A DNA stretch of 41,430 nt from Candidatus Kuenenia stuttgartensis (GCA_945861865.1 CAMAWN010000031.1:1-41430), one strand, 5' to 3'; counted from the first letter of the stretch, positions 1 to 7,629 are shown. The notes: generated by a model not told the origin, from the sequence alone. Numbers and translations: made by a program.

Positions 1-33
1 CAACAAAGCCGCAAAACTGGGTACAAGTTCCAT
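1..33 (-). CDS. Start of a gene leaving the window on the minus strand (partial)
   Basis: Reading leftwards from 33 there is an ATG followed by open codons (MELVPSFAALL) up to the window edge. A very good Shine-Dalgarno sequence, GGAGG at 44-40, lies six bases upstream on the minus strand. Eleven codons are not enough to assign a family. The same ribosome-binding site forms one arm of an 11-bp inverted repeat, described separately. It may belong to the element or to an insertion sequence within it. Confidence 0.45.
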   Translation of the reverse strand, partial: MELVPSFAALL

Positions 34-94
34 CGTGAGCCTCCTTGCTCGATGCCTGAGAGTGATGTCCCAAGCATTGTCGTGGAGGCTCACG
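34..94 (-). promoter_or_regulatory. Inverted repeat covering the ribosome-binding site of the leftward gene
   Basis: CGTGAGCCTCC at 34-44 is perfectly repeated in inverse orientation at 84-94, with 39 bases between. In a minus-strand transcript the arm nearer the gene contains the Shine-Dalgarno sequence and touches the ATG at 33, so folding would hide the start site. This arrangement is known from insertion sequences, where transcripts reading in from outside are kept untranslated. It could equally be a terminal repeat or attachment feature. The pairing is visible, and the function is inferred. Confidence 0.4.
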
Positions 95-183
95 CTATTT
101 CCGCAGATCAGTTATCAACACGCTGAAAACTGCAAAAGTCGAACTCAGACGTTGCCGCTGACGGCCACATCGGGCCACGGCAA

Positions 184-981
184 TTGAAGTCCGAAGATTC
201 AATCGGCCTATCGCCGAACTCAGAGTTGTTTCCGTCTCCCCCGCTGGACTGCCGATGGGTTGTTGCCGATGGCCGATTGTGGCAATTCTGTTTCATCGAC
301 GACCGTAGCAAAGTAGGGAAGCGACCTTTCAGCACCAATGAAGGATTTGAGTTATTGATGGAAGCGGTGAAAGCATTTGAATTGCTGGCGCGTACTGCGG
401 CGAAGGAACTGAGTCTACCATCAACCACTGGTCCCGATAACGACATCGCGACGTTGTGGCTCGCGTGTTTGGTGCCCGCGATGGCGGAGACAAGGCACGG
501 TGAGTTTCTGAAACGGAAAACTTCTGCCGACGTGTTTTCTGAATCGGCGGCAGTCCTTAATGCGATGGCGGTGACAGCAAAGCAGTCTCTCGCTGGCAAA
601 CCAGTGACGACACCGAAGATCGTAAGCCCAATCGACAACGAGCGTCCCAATGAATTCTCGATTGGGCCGCTCATCGGTACGAAAACGGAGTTTGGATTTG
701 CAATCCGTTATCCTCGGTTCCCCGCGCTGACAACCGAACAGGGATTGCGACACCACTTTGAAACTATTGCTTCGCGTCCCAACTCACCTTTCAGGTTTGA
801 AGACGCCGGGGCCAACAAAATCGCTGTCTATTTTCGTGATGTGGATCAATTCCAAGTTGTCGAAGCGAGACTGAAAGTCGCGCCGGCATTCATCAAAACG
901 CTTCAACAAGGAAAGTCCAAGAAAGTGCGAGAAAGCGGACGAAAACCGGCGCAAGCGACATCGCCTCGAAAGTCGAAATAG
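184..981 (+). CDS. Hypothetical protein, 265 aa
   Basis: I do not recognise a family. The frame is closed upstream by a stop at 124-126, and TTG at 184 is the first usable start. No clear Shine-Dalgarno sequence precedes it, and the next in-frame ATG (358) would remove 58 residues. The protein has a mixed globular middle and a strongly basic tail (KSKKVRESGRKPAQ...KSK), which suggests nucleic-acid contact. There is no signal peptide or membrane segment. A good intrinsic terminator follows at 1024-1055, so it forms its own transcription unit, separate from the replication genes downstream. Confidence 0.6.
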   Translation: MKSEDSIGLSPNSELFPSPPLDCRWVVADGRLWQFCFIDDRSKVGKRPFSTNEGFELLMEAVKAFELLARTAAKELSLPSTTGPDNDIATLWLACLVPAMAETRHGEFLKRKTSADVFSESAAVLNAMAVTAKQSLAGKPVTTPKIVSPIDNERPNEFSIGPLIGTKTEFGFAIRYPRFPALTTEQGLRHHFETIASRPNSPFRFEDAGANKIAVYFRDVDQFQVVEARLKVAPAFIKTLQQGKSKKVRESGRKPAQATSPRKSK

Positions 982-1023
982 GTCGATGCTCGCGTTGATT
1001 GAATCGCCATCATCACGATGATC

Positions 1024-1055
1024 GGGACCGAAGTTTTGAACTCGGTCCCTTTTTG
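1024..1055 (+). terminator. Intrinsic terminator after the 184-981 gene
   Basis: A perfect 8-bp stem (GGGACCGA 1024-1031, TCGGTCCC 1042-1049) with a 10-base loop is followed directly by a T run at 1050-1054. It lies 43 bases after the stop codon of the upstream gene. It also argues against the next small gene starting at the upstream TTG (999), because that start would be inside the terminator region. Confidence 0.8.
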
Positions 1056-1058
1056 TTG

Positions 1059-1265
1059 ATGAGGTGTGACGTGTGCTTCTCGGAACTGTTGAAAGACCTT
1101 CGCCGGCAGGGAATCGAGGTGAGCGAAGCGAGTATCCGCTTCGCAATCAAGACCGGAAAGGTGAGCCGCCCCCGCGTTGATGGCTCGCTTCGTTTCGACT
1201 TCTCTGACGAGAACATTGCTGAATTCGCTGCCCACTTTGCCGCTCGCGAGGTGTCCCATGCGTGA
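1059..1265 (+). CDS. Small MerR/excisionase-like DNA-binding protein, 68 aa
   Basis: I place the start at ATG 1059, just after the terminator, rather than at the in-frame TTG 999. The segment around residues 18-60 (IEVSEASIRFAIKTGKV, then a short wing and DFSDENIAEFAAHF) has the look of a MerR-type winged helix-turn-helix. Small proteins of this kind act as excisionases or as repressors in integrated elements. The stop codon overlaps the start of the next HTH gene by eight bases, so the two are probably translated together. Its target is unknown. Confidence 0.6.
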   Translation: MRCDVCFSELLKDLRRQGIEVSEASIRFAIKTGKVSRPRVDGSLRFDFSDENIAEFAAHFAAREVSHA

Positions 1266-1482
1266 CGCCTTCACTCATTCCACAGTGCCGGCCGCTCCGC
1301 TACTGCTAACCGCTCGCGATGCAGCTTGTGCGCTATCACTATCGGAGAGGTCGCTGTGGTCCCTCACTGCACCGAGAGGCCCGATCCCAGTGACGCGGCT
1401 GCCATGCTGTCGCAGCGTCCGATACAGCGTCGATGCGTTGCGTGAGTGGGTTGCGAGCCAGCAACAGCATTCGCAGGCGTAA
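1258..1482 (+). CDS. Helix-turn-helix protein of excisionase type, 74 aa
   Basis: ATG 1258 overlaps the end of the preceding gene. The sequence LLTARDAACALSLSERSLW, followed by a proline-rich turn, then VRYSVDALREWVASQQ, fits the small 'helix-turn-helix domain 17 / excisionase family' fold, in which the last helix follows a tyrosine-containing wing. Such proteins bind attachment sites to favour excision or repress element genes. Two adjacent HTH genes of the same general kind suggest one is a regulator and the other a recombination directionality factor. The sequence does not show which is which. Confidence 0.65.
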   Translation: MRDAFTHSTVPAAPLLLTARDAACALSLSERSLWSLTAPRGPIPVTRLPCCRSVRYSVDALREWVASQQQHSQA

Positions 1483-1564
1483 CGCCCTTGTCATCTCTCA
1501 CTCAACGAAAAGCGGCTCAGACGTGTCACCGTCGCGAGCCGCGAAGAAAGGAACCCATAGCGAA

Positions 1565-2056
1565 ATGAAGACTACCAGAAGTCGCATCACCGAAAAAGTA
1601 GTCGTCACCCACGTCACTGCGATCGCTCCGACCGCTCGTCTACTCGTCATCTCGGTCGATGCCGCGCCCGACGAAAAAGGTGACATCGAAACAGAAACAT
1701 TCACGCTGCCAGTCGTGAGCATCCGCACGACGGTCACTGATGTGTGGGCGCGTCATGAACTCGGCGACGAAATGGATGAACGAGAATACGCCGACGCCGA
1801 TGAGCTTCGCGAAGCTCGCTATCAATTCTGCCGCCAGCAGCTCGACGACGAGCTGCTCGTACGGTGCCCGGTCATGGGTGACTCGCTGATTTCGTTGGCC
1901 GACCTACGCCGCGCGTGGCGCTTCAAGTGCCAGGTCGTCACTGCGACGTGGGAGCTACGCGACGACGAACAGCGGTTCGAACCGATCGTCGAAAAGTTTG
2001 TTGGCTGTGTGAAGCAAGCGGCGCAACGGCACATCGCAAAAGGGACGGTATCGTGA
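1565..2056 (+). CDS. Hypothetical protein, 163 aa, coupled to the primase-helicase
   Basis: ATG 1565 is preceded by AAAGGA at 1547-1552, a somewhat long spacing. An in-frame ATG further upstream (1433) would overlap the previous gene, so the shorter form is preferred. The N-terminal half is beta-rich and the C-terminal half is acidic and helical (DEMDEREYADADELREARYQF). No known family is recognised. The TGA at 2054-2056 overlaps the GTG start of the primase-helicase by three bases (GTGA), so translation is coupled. A replication accessory or element-control role is a guess from position only. Confidence 0.6.
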   Translation: MKTTRSRITEKVVVTHVTAIAPTARLLVISVDAAPDEKGDIETETFTLPVVSIRTTVTDVWARHELGDEMDEREYADADELREARYQFCRQQLDDELLVRCPVMGDSLISLADLRRAWRFKCQVVTATWELRDDEQRFEPIVEKFVGCVKQAAQRHIAKGTVS

Positions 2057-4500
2057 CGCAGCACATTTCAGCCGCCGACCGCGATGAAGCTCGCCGACTC
2101 GAAATCGAGCGGGCACTCAGACTGCTGATCGAACCGGGACAAGTCGCCGAATTGCGTGCGCTCAACGTGCCGCAAAAGGGCTGGAAGCCGATCATAATGG
2201 CCGGCTACTTCGACAGCGATCACTTGAACGAGATGGCTCACGAAGCCACCCGATTGACGCTGGGCATGGCGACGGGCGTTTATGTCACGCTCAACAGCGT
2301 CAACCCCGACTTATTGGCGCGCGCAGTGAATCGCGTGAAAGTAGCGAAGCAAGACGAACTGACCAAAGACGAAAACATTCTGCGGCGGCGGTGGTTGCTG
2401 ATCGACGTTGACCCGGTGCGCGTTTCTGGCGTGTCGGCAACGGACGAGGAAAAGGCGAAGGCCCGTGACGTGTTCAACATGGTCTGGTGCCATCTTTTTG
2501 ATTGCCGTTGGCCGGATGGACTCGTTGTCGATTCGGGAAATGGTTTTCATTTGCTGTTTCGGATCGACCTGCCGGTTGGCGACGACGGTTTGGTGAAGCG
2601 GGTGCTCCAATCACTCGCAGCACAGTTCGACACTGATGAAGCCAAGGTCGATGCGTCTGTGTTCAACCCGTCGCGAATCAGCAAACTGCCGGGGACGATG
2701 GCTCGTAAAGGCGATCACGTCGCTGGTGTGCGGCCGTGGCGTTGGTCTCGCATCGAATCGGAATTGCCGCTCGAATCACCGTTGGAAGTCGTGTCGCGGG
2801 AACTGCTGGAAGCGGTCGCGGCTCAAGCGACGCCCCGCGTGTCGAACGTCCTGGCAGCCTCCAAACCCACGGCCTTGCTTCCGAGTTCACCAGCCGACCG
2901 ACTCAGCATCCCGGAGCGTGCTCGCAGGTATTTGACGACGCTTCCGCCTGCCGTCTCCGGTCAAGGCGGCAGCAACGTGACATTCCATGCGGCTTGCGTG
3001 CTCGTGAAGGGATTCGCGTTGTCGGTTGACGCTGCTCTGCCACTGCTTGCTGAGTGGAACGCGACCTGTCAGCCACCGTGGACCGAGCAAGAGTTGCTGC
3101 ACAAGCTCAACGACGCCGTGAAAGCTCCCGGCGAAGTTGGCAACTTGCTGCGGGCGTCGGCACAGTCACCGACTGGATCACCTGTCGCCGTCACGTCACC
3201 AATCGGTCAGCGTTCCGCTCTGATCCTGCCCACTGGTACGCTCGTTCGTTGCGGCGATCGCGGCAACATCGGTGATGTCGTTCAAGACGATGGCGGCAAC
3301 ACCGTCAGAATTCATTTCTGCTCGCCTGACGGCGTGGAAGCGATCAAGGACATTCCCCGCCGCGAGGTGTCACAAGCGGACGGAACGCCGCTTGTGCCGA
3401 CCGGCTTCACGTTGAACTTGATCACGTCGCGTGAGTTTGCCACCGCCGATTACCGGAAACGCTTCCTGATTCGTCATGTCCTCACCGAAGGTCAACCCTG
3501 CATCGTGGGCGGACCTCGCAAGGGCATGAAGACCGGAACGATGATTGAACTGGCCGTGAGTCTCGGATCGGCGACGCCGTTTCTCGGACGGGAAGAATTC
3601 GCGGTCAAAGATGCCGTCAACGTAGCGATCTTCAGTGGAGAAAGCGGCCTAGCGACGCTTCAAGAGACTGCGCGGCGAGTCGCGTTTGCGCACAGTGTTG
3701 AATTAGCCGACTGCCGAATCTGGTGGGAAACGCGACTGCCGAAAATCGCGAACCCCGAACATCTCGAAGCCTTGCGAGCGGTCATTCGGAAGCACGAAAT
3801 TCGAGTCGCCATCCTGGACCCGGCGTATTTGTGTTTGCTCTCCGGTGACACTCAAGGCCGGCAAGCGAGCAACGTGTTTGATATGGGCAGCATCCTGCAA
3901 GGACTCGCCGACGTGGGGCAGGACATCGGTTGCGGAATCATCCTCGCGCATCACACTCGCAAGAATCTGACCGAGCGATTTGCAGTCCCCGACTTGGATG
4001 AGTTGGCGTTCGCCGGATTCGGTGAGTTCGCTCGCCAATGGATTCTGCTCAACCGCCGCAAAGAGTACGAACCGGGCCAGCACGAGCTTTGGCTGTCTAT
4101 CGGTGGCAGCGCCGGGCATTCGTCGTGTTGGTCGCTGACAATCGAAGAGGGTATCCCGGATGAAGAGTTTCGCGGCCGATTCTGGAGAACCACCGTGCGA
4201 CCGGCTACCGAAGCCATCCAGCAAGCTCGTGATGACCGCGAACATCAAAAGGAAAACGACCGTCACTCGCGGATGCTGAGCGACCTGGAACGGATCGCGG
4301 ATTTGCTACGGAAGGCAACCGAACCGATGACCCAAAACGAAATCAAAACTCGTCTGGGTCTGAACGACACAAATTTCAAGCCTGCATTCGCGGAAGCGCT
4401 CAACCGCGACCTCTTGACGACAACAACCAAGAAATCGGGTAACGGTCGTAAGTATGACGCCTTCAAATTTCGGCACTCAGACACTCAGACGTCTGTGTGA
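2053..4500 (+). CDS. Primase-helicase replication protein (AEP primase plus RepA/AAA_25 ATPase)
   Basis: The 815-residue protein begins at GTG 2053, overlapping the upstream stop. The N-terminal part has the three signature sites of archaeo-eukaryotic-type primases: the LLIDVDP acid pair D118 and D120, SGNGFHLLF with H166, and a third aspartate D200 in KVDASVFNPSRISKLPGT. After a linker, a RecA-fold ATPase of the RepA/AAA_25 group follows. Its phosphate loop is GPRKGMKT (487-494), with Met where a glycine is usual, the Walker B region is VAILDP (D589), and AHHTRK follows. The last 80 residues look like a winged helix. It should prime and unwind DNA for the element's own replication. The repeat and hairpin region starting at its 3' end is a natural origin candidate. 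Confidence 0.85.
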   Translation: MTQHISAADRDEARRLEIERALRLLIEPGQVAELRALNVPQKGWKPIIMAGYFDSDHLNEMAHEATRLTLGMATGVYVTLNSVNPDLLARAVNRVKVAKQDELTKDENILRRRWLLIDVDPVRVSGVSATDEEKAKARDVFNMVWCHLFDCRWPDGLVVDSGNGFHLLFRIDLPVGDDGLVKRVLQSLAAQFDTDEAKVDASVFNPSRISKLPGTMARKGDHVAGVRPWRWSRIESELPLESPLEVVSRELLEAVAAQATPRVSNVLAASKPTALLPSSPADRLSIPERARRYLTTLPPAVSGQGGSNVTFHAACVLVKGFALSVDAALPLLAEWNATCQPPWTEQELLHKLNDAVKAPGEVGNLLRASAQSPTGSPVAVTSPIGQRSALILPTGTLVRCGDRGNIGDVVQDDGGNTVRIHFCSPDGVEAIKDIPRREVSQADGTPLVPTGFTLNLITSREFATADYRKRFLIRHVLTEGQPCIVGGPRKGMKTGTMIELAVSLGSATPFLGREEFAVKDAVNVAIFSGESGLATLQETARRVAFAHSVELADCRIWWETRLPKIANPEHLEALRAVIRKHEIRVAILDPAYLCLLSGDTQGRQASNVFDMGSILQGLADVGQDIGCGIILAHHTRKNLTERFAVPDLDELAFAGFGEFARQWILLNRRKEYEPGQHELWLSIGGSAGHSSCWSLTIEEGIPDEEFRGRFWRTTVRPATEAIQQARDDREHQKENDRHSRMLSDLERIADLLRKATEPMTQNEIKTRLGLNDTNFKPAFAEALNRDLLTTTTKKSGNGRKYDAFKFRHSDTQTSV

Positions 4501-4640
4501 CTTGTCCGACTGTCCGACTGACAAAGAGCACACAGACAGACAAGGGGGCTATAAATAGCCCCTTGTCGTCCGTCTGTGTGGCTCGTGTCGGACGCTGGAA
4601 TGTGAGTGGATCAATTTGGAACCTGTCTGTCTGCGTGAGA
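4475..4640. repeat. Origin-like cluster of short repeats around a large stem-loop
   Basis: The end of the primase-helicase gene and the 226-base gap after it are crowded with related short words. ACTCAGAC is in tandem at 4475-4482 and 4483-4490. CAGACGTCTG, a palindrome, lies at 4486-4495. GTCCGACT is in tandem at 4504-4511 and 4512-4519, with its inverse GTCGGAC at 4587-4593. GTCTGTGTG occurs at 4491 and 4572 with its inverse at 4529-4537. A stem-loop spans 4529-4580: an outer 9-bp arm and an inner arm GACAAGGGG...CCCCTTGTC closing on GCTATAAATAGC. No T run follows, so it is not a typical terminator. A replication or mobilisation origin is inferred. Confidence 0.55.
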
Positions 4641-4726
4641 CACCGCAACTGGTACACACTGCGACGTGCCATCCACAGCGAGTTCACGAGAAATTTTTCC
4701 CTGTGTGATTTTCGGAGTGGCGTGAA

Positions 4727-5101
4727 ATGACGCTTGGACCGCGACAAAAACGAAATGATTTGCTCGTCACAGCTCTCGCTCGCGGCGAGCAGTTGGCGAC
4801 GGCGGCGCAGCTTGCGGGCGTCTCAGTCCGAACCGTCAACCGTCGGCTGACGCTCTCGGACTTCCGGGCCGAGGTTCAGCGAGCACGATCGCAGCTCGTG
4901 GACGCGGCGGCCGGCAAGATCAGCAACACCTTGGACGCGGCAGCCGATTGCCTCAAGAGCCTGTTGAGCAGCGAGTCTGACGCCATCAAGTTGTCGGCGG
5001 CCCGCGCTGTGTTTGAAATTGGGATTCGATTGAAGGAAGTCGTCGAATTGGAAGGCCGGATGCAATCCGTGGAGGAAAAACTCAATGCCGAACCTGCATA
5101 G
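4727..5101 (+). CDS. HTH protein resembling phage terminase small subunits, 124 aa
   Basis: ATG 4727 has GGAG at 4714-4717. The N-terminal 45 residues carry a helix-turn-helix (QLATAAQLAGVSVRTVNRRL) and the rest is a long helical region (residues 50-120) with likely coiled-coil character. That layout is common to terminase small subunits and to a group of unnamed HTH proteins in planctomycete elements. No large terminase subunit is present in the window, so a packaging role is not supported, and DNA binding is the safe statement. The C-terminus overlaps the next gene by 17 bases. Confidence 0.6.
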   Translation: MTLGPRQKRNDLLVTALARGEQLATAAQLAGVSVRTVNRRLTLSDFRAEVQRARSQLVDAAAGKISNTLDAAADCLKSLLSSESDAIKLSAARAVFEIGIRLKEVVELEGRMQSVEEKLNAEPA

Positions 5102-5378
5102 CCGCTTGAAGAAAGCAGAAGCGACTTCGATGCGAAGGGCGATCGCCAAGGACGACGAAGTGTTTCGAGTGGCGGGCCTCACGGCTGAGGAAGCGCGGCG
5201 GAGAATACTCACTTACTTCCTGGATCGCCTCGAACCGAGCGGTATCTCGGTGGCACTCAGGTCAAAAGTTTGTGCGTCGATCGCCAAGATCTTGCCGCTC
5301 ATCGAATCACCCGACTTGGCCGAACGATGTCGAGCAGCGATCGAACGGAGCCGACGCGAAGAAAACGCAAATCTGTGA
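5085..5378 (+). CDS. Small hypothetical protein, 97 aa
   Basis: ATG 5085 lies inside the end of the preceding gene and has an excellent ribosome-binding site, GGAGGA at 5071-5076, nine bases upstream. That makes real, coupled translation likely. The protein is helical and highly charged (RLKKAEATSMRRAIAKDDEVF at the start, RCRAAIERSRREE near the end). No family is recognised and there is no membrane segment. It probably works with the upstream HTH protein, judged only from the coupling. Confidence 0.6.
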   Translation: MPNLHSRLKKAEATSMRRAIAKDDEVFRVAGLTAEEARRRILTYFLDRLEPSGISVALRSKVCASIAKILPLIESPDLAERCRAAIERSRREENANL

Positions 5379-5404
5379 AGGAAACAAACTAAGGACGACA
5401 ATCC

Positions 5405-6232
5405 ATGACGAAAAACTCACTCCGCATGACCGACACGCCAAGTGTTACATATAGATTGACGAACCACAAGGCTTACGTAACAATGGTTGCACGCCAGTTG
5501 AATCGGCTCGTGAATGATTACTTCGGAGAATCCGCCGTGCAAAAAATCATCGCGTACTATCGAGTCTCGACCGCCAAGCAGGGGCGGAGTGGACTCGGCC
5601 TGGAAGGACAGGAAGCGGCCGTGTCGGCATTCGTCCAAACACGGGGCTGCGACGTACTGGCAACGTATCAAGAAATCGAATTGGGCAAGCGGGCGGACCG
5701 TCCACAACTGGCCAAGGCTCTCGCCCATGCCAAGCGATCCAAGGCAGTTTTAGTTGTCGCGAAACTCGACCGCTCGGCTCGCAACGTGGCGTTCCTGTCC
5801 CGGCTGATGGAATCCGGTGCGGACTTCATCGCGATTGATCTGGAGCACGCGAACCTGACGATCCACATTCTATCGGCCGTGGCGAAAGGCGAAGCGAAGG
5901 CGACCAGCGATCGAACAAAGGTTGCATTGCGTGCGGCAAAGGCTCGTGGGATGAAGCTGGGATCGGCCCGCCCTGGACACTGGGACGGGCGCGAACAGGC
6001 TCGTCTACGTGGAGCGGCCAAGGGAGCGAAAGTTTCGGCGGCAGTTCGCGCGAAGGCGGCAACCGAGGCTTACGTTGACCTCATTCCGCAGATGAAGCAA
6101 CTACGGAGCGAAGGTCGTAGTCTGCGAGCGATTGCGGAATCGCTGAACGCTGCTGGCCACACGACCCGTCGTGGCAAGTCGTGGAACCAAGTTCAAGTTA
6201 GCCGCGTGCTCCAACGGCTCGCGATCGTGTGA
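5405..6232 (+). CDS. Serine recombinase (resolvase/invertase family)
   Basis: The catalytic domain begins with IIAYYRVSTAKQG, in which S55 is the nucleophile. LDRSARN and the helix leading to SDRTKVALRAAKARGMKLG complete the fold. A C-terminal HTH (SLRAIAESLNAAGHTTRRGKSW) binds DNA. Length fits the small resolvase class, not the large serine integrases. Two starts are plausible: ATG 5405 with AAGGA at 5391, or GTG 5537 with GGAGA at 5525. The second removes a 44-residue leader with no resemblance to the family and may be the true start. The stop overlaps a GTG belonging to the integrase frame. It may resolve or invert element DNA. Confidence 0.88.
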   Translation: MTKNSLRMTDTPSVTYRLTNHKAYVTMVARQLNRLVNDYFGESAVQKIIAYYRVSTAKQGRSGLGLEGQEAAVSAFVQTRGCDVLATYQEIELGKRADRPQLAKALAHAKRSKAVLVVAKLDRSARNVAFLSRLMESGADFIAIDLEHANLTIHILSAVAKGEAKATSDRTKVALRAAKARGMKLGSARPGHWDGREQARLRGAAKGAKVSAAVRAKAATEAYVDLIPQMKQLRSEGRSLRAIAESLNAAGHTTRRGKSWNQVQVSRVLQRLAIV

Positions 6233-6282
6233 ATCAAACAGCAACACAAATTCTTTCAACGCTCTGGCGCAAGGAACGCTCA

Positions 6283-7629
6283 ATGGCATCCATCTCGACC
6301 GACTCCAACGGCAATCGCACGATTCAATTCGTGGGTGCCGATTGCAAGCGTCGCAGCGTTCGGCTTGGCAAAGTACCGATGCGAGTCGCAGAGTCGGTCA
6401 AAGTCAGGGTCGAGGCTCTGGACATCGCGAATATCAGCGGCCTTCCCGTTGATTGCGACACTGCTCGCTGGGTTTCAGAACGTGACGTGATGCTGTTGGA
6501 GAAACTCGCGTCCGTGAAACTCATCCAACCGCGTGAGCCGGTCAAACAAATCAAACTGGGTGCCTTTCTGGACGATTACTTGGAACGCCGCTCAGACGTG
6601 AAAGACGGAACCCAAGTCTTCTACGGGCACACGAAACGGAATCTGATCGACGTGTTTGGTGCGGATCGTCCGATCGACAGCATCACAGCCGGGGACGCAG
6701 ACGAATTTCGCCGACAACTTTTGAAGGAACGGCAGTCGCAAAATCTCGACGGGACGAGTCGAAAAACGAAACCCCTCTCGGCGGCAACGGTGGCTCGCCG
6801 TTGCAGTCTTGCCCGGACATTTTTCCGCGATGCCGTGCGGCGGAAGTTGATCGACGCGAATCCATTTCAGGACATCGGAGCCGGCAACAAAGCAAACCCC
6901 GACCGGCAACGCTTCATTGACCAAGTCTCGATCGCGAAAGTCATCGACGCCTGCCCCAACGCCGAATGGCGGTTGTTGGTCGCGTTGTCGCGGTTTGGTG
7001 GCGTGCGAATCCCGTCCGAGGCTCTCACGCTGCATTGGAGCGACATCGACTGGACCGGCAACAAGATGACGATTCACTCGCCGAAGACTGAACATCACGC
7101 CGGCAAGGCCACGCGGATTGTGCCAATCTTCGGCGAGTTGCGGCCGTACCTCGATGAAGTCTTTCAACAAGCGACCGGCAGTTTCGAGCGTCCAGTTGAT
7201 CCCGATGCTTTTGTTCTTGCCGACCTGCAACACGAAGCCGGTCACCGCGGTGACTGGCGAGCCGTCAACGTACGAACTCGATTTCAGAAAATCGTCAAGC
7301 GTGCTGGCCTGACTCCGTGGCCGCGACTGTGGCACAACCTGCGAAGTTCTCGTCAGACGGAACTGACGGAGCAATTCCCGTCTCACGTTGTCAGTGCGTG
7401 GCTCGGCAACAGCGAGCGTGTCGCCGAGCAGCACTACCTGCAACTGCTCGACTCACACTTTGAAAAGGCATCACAACCGGCGGTGCGGAATCCGGTGCAG
7501 TCAGCGTCCGCACTGCACCGCATTGCACCGCATGGCGTCACCACGAATGCAAAAACCCTCGGAAATCCGAGGGTTCTTGCAAAATCAATGGGCGATACTG
7601 GATTCGAACCAGTGACTTCCACCGTGTGA
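6283..7629 (+). CDS. Tyrosine recombinase / tRNA-targeting integrase
   Basis: I start the 448-residue protein at ATG 6283 with AAGGA at 6271-6275. The N-terminus (MASISTDSNGNRTIQFVG) is a form seen repeatedly in planctomycete integrases, while the upstream in-frame GTG 6229 would add an unrelated leader. The catalytic residues are R242 (FGGVRIPSE), the H351-N-L-R354 box and Y385 (VAEQHYLQ). A SAM-like arm domain precedes them. The C-terminus reads through the tRNA-Val terminator (residues NPRVL) and into the tRNA (DTGFEPVTSTV), stopping at TGA 7627-7629. It integrates and excises the element at the tRNA. Confidence 0.93.
   Translation: MASISTDSNGNRTIQFVGADCKRRSVRLGKVPMRVAESVKVRVEALDIANISGLPVDCDTARWVSERDVMLLEKLASVKLIQPREPVKQIKLGAFLDDYLERRSDVKDGTQVFYGHTKRNLIDVFGADRPIDSITAGDADEFRRQLLKERQSQNLDGTSRKTKPLSAATVARRCSLARTFFRDAVRRKLIDANPFQDIGAGNKANPDRQRFIDQVSIAKVIDACPNAEWRLLVALSRFGGVRIPSEALTLHWSDIDWTGNKMTIHSPKTEHHAGKATRIVPIFGELRPYLDEVFQQATGSFERPVDPDAFVLADLQHEAGHRGDWRAVNVRTRFQKIVKRAGLTPWPRLWHNLRSSRQTELTEQFPSHVVSAWLGNSERVAEQHYLQLLDSHFEKASQPAVRNPVQSASALHRIAPHGVTTNAKTLGNPRVLAKSMGDTGFEPVTSTV
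7551..7575 (-). terminator. Intrinsic terminator of tRNA-Val, inside the integrase gene
   Basis: AACCCTCGG at 7554-7562 pairs with CCGAGGGTT at 7567-7575 around a 4-base loop. On the minus strand the second arm runs into a stretch of five T residues, giving a standard terminator 14 bases past the tRNA 3' end. The same bases are sense codons of the integrase on the plus strand. Confidence 0.8.

Larger units (their letters stand above)
1..7629. mobile_element. Integrated element at tRNA-Val, integrase-proximal portion
   Basis: The stretch is bounded on the right by a tyrosine integrase that ends inside a tRNA-Val gene, the usual junction of tRNA-targeting elements. It carries two small HTH proteins, a primase-helicase replication protein, a hairpin and short-repeat cluster, a serine recombinase and the integrase, nearly all on the plus strand with overlapping or closely spaced starts. 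I saw no structural phage genes and no conjugation genes, so an integrative mobilisable element, satellite or partial prophage are all possible. A second copy of the tRNA 3' end was not seen to the left, so the far attachment site is probably outside the window. Whether bases 1-183 belong to it is unknown. Confidence 0.75.

Noticed and set aside
4497-4730. 77-codon open frame after the primase-helicase
   Set aside because: It runs through the hairpin and repeat region, has no ribosome-binding site, and overlaps the next gene's start. The structure explains the stretch better.
4727-5101. Calling the HTH protein a terminase small subunit and the element a prophage
   Set aside because: No large terminase, portal or capsid gene is present, and the HTH plus helix layout is not specific.
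1-7500. Search for the second attachment site (copy of the tRNA-Val 3' end)
   Set aside because: No copy of the T-arm word GGTTCGAATCC or its inverse was seen by eye, so no left end is called. A computed repeat search with sequence to the left is needed.
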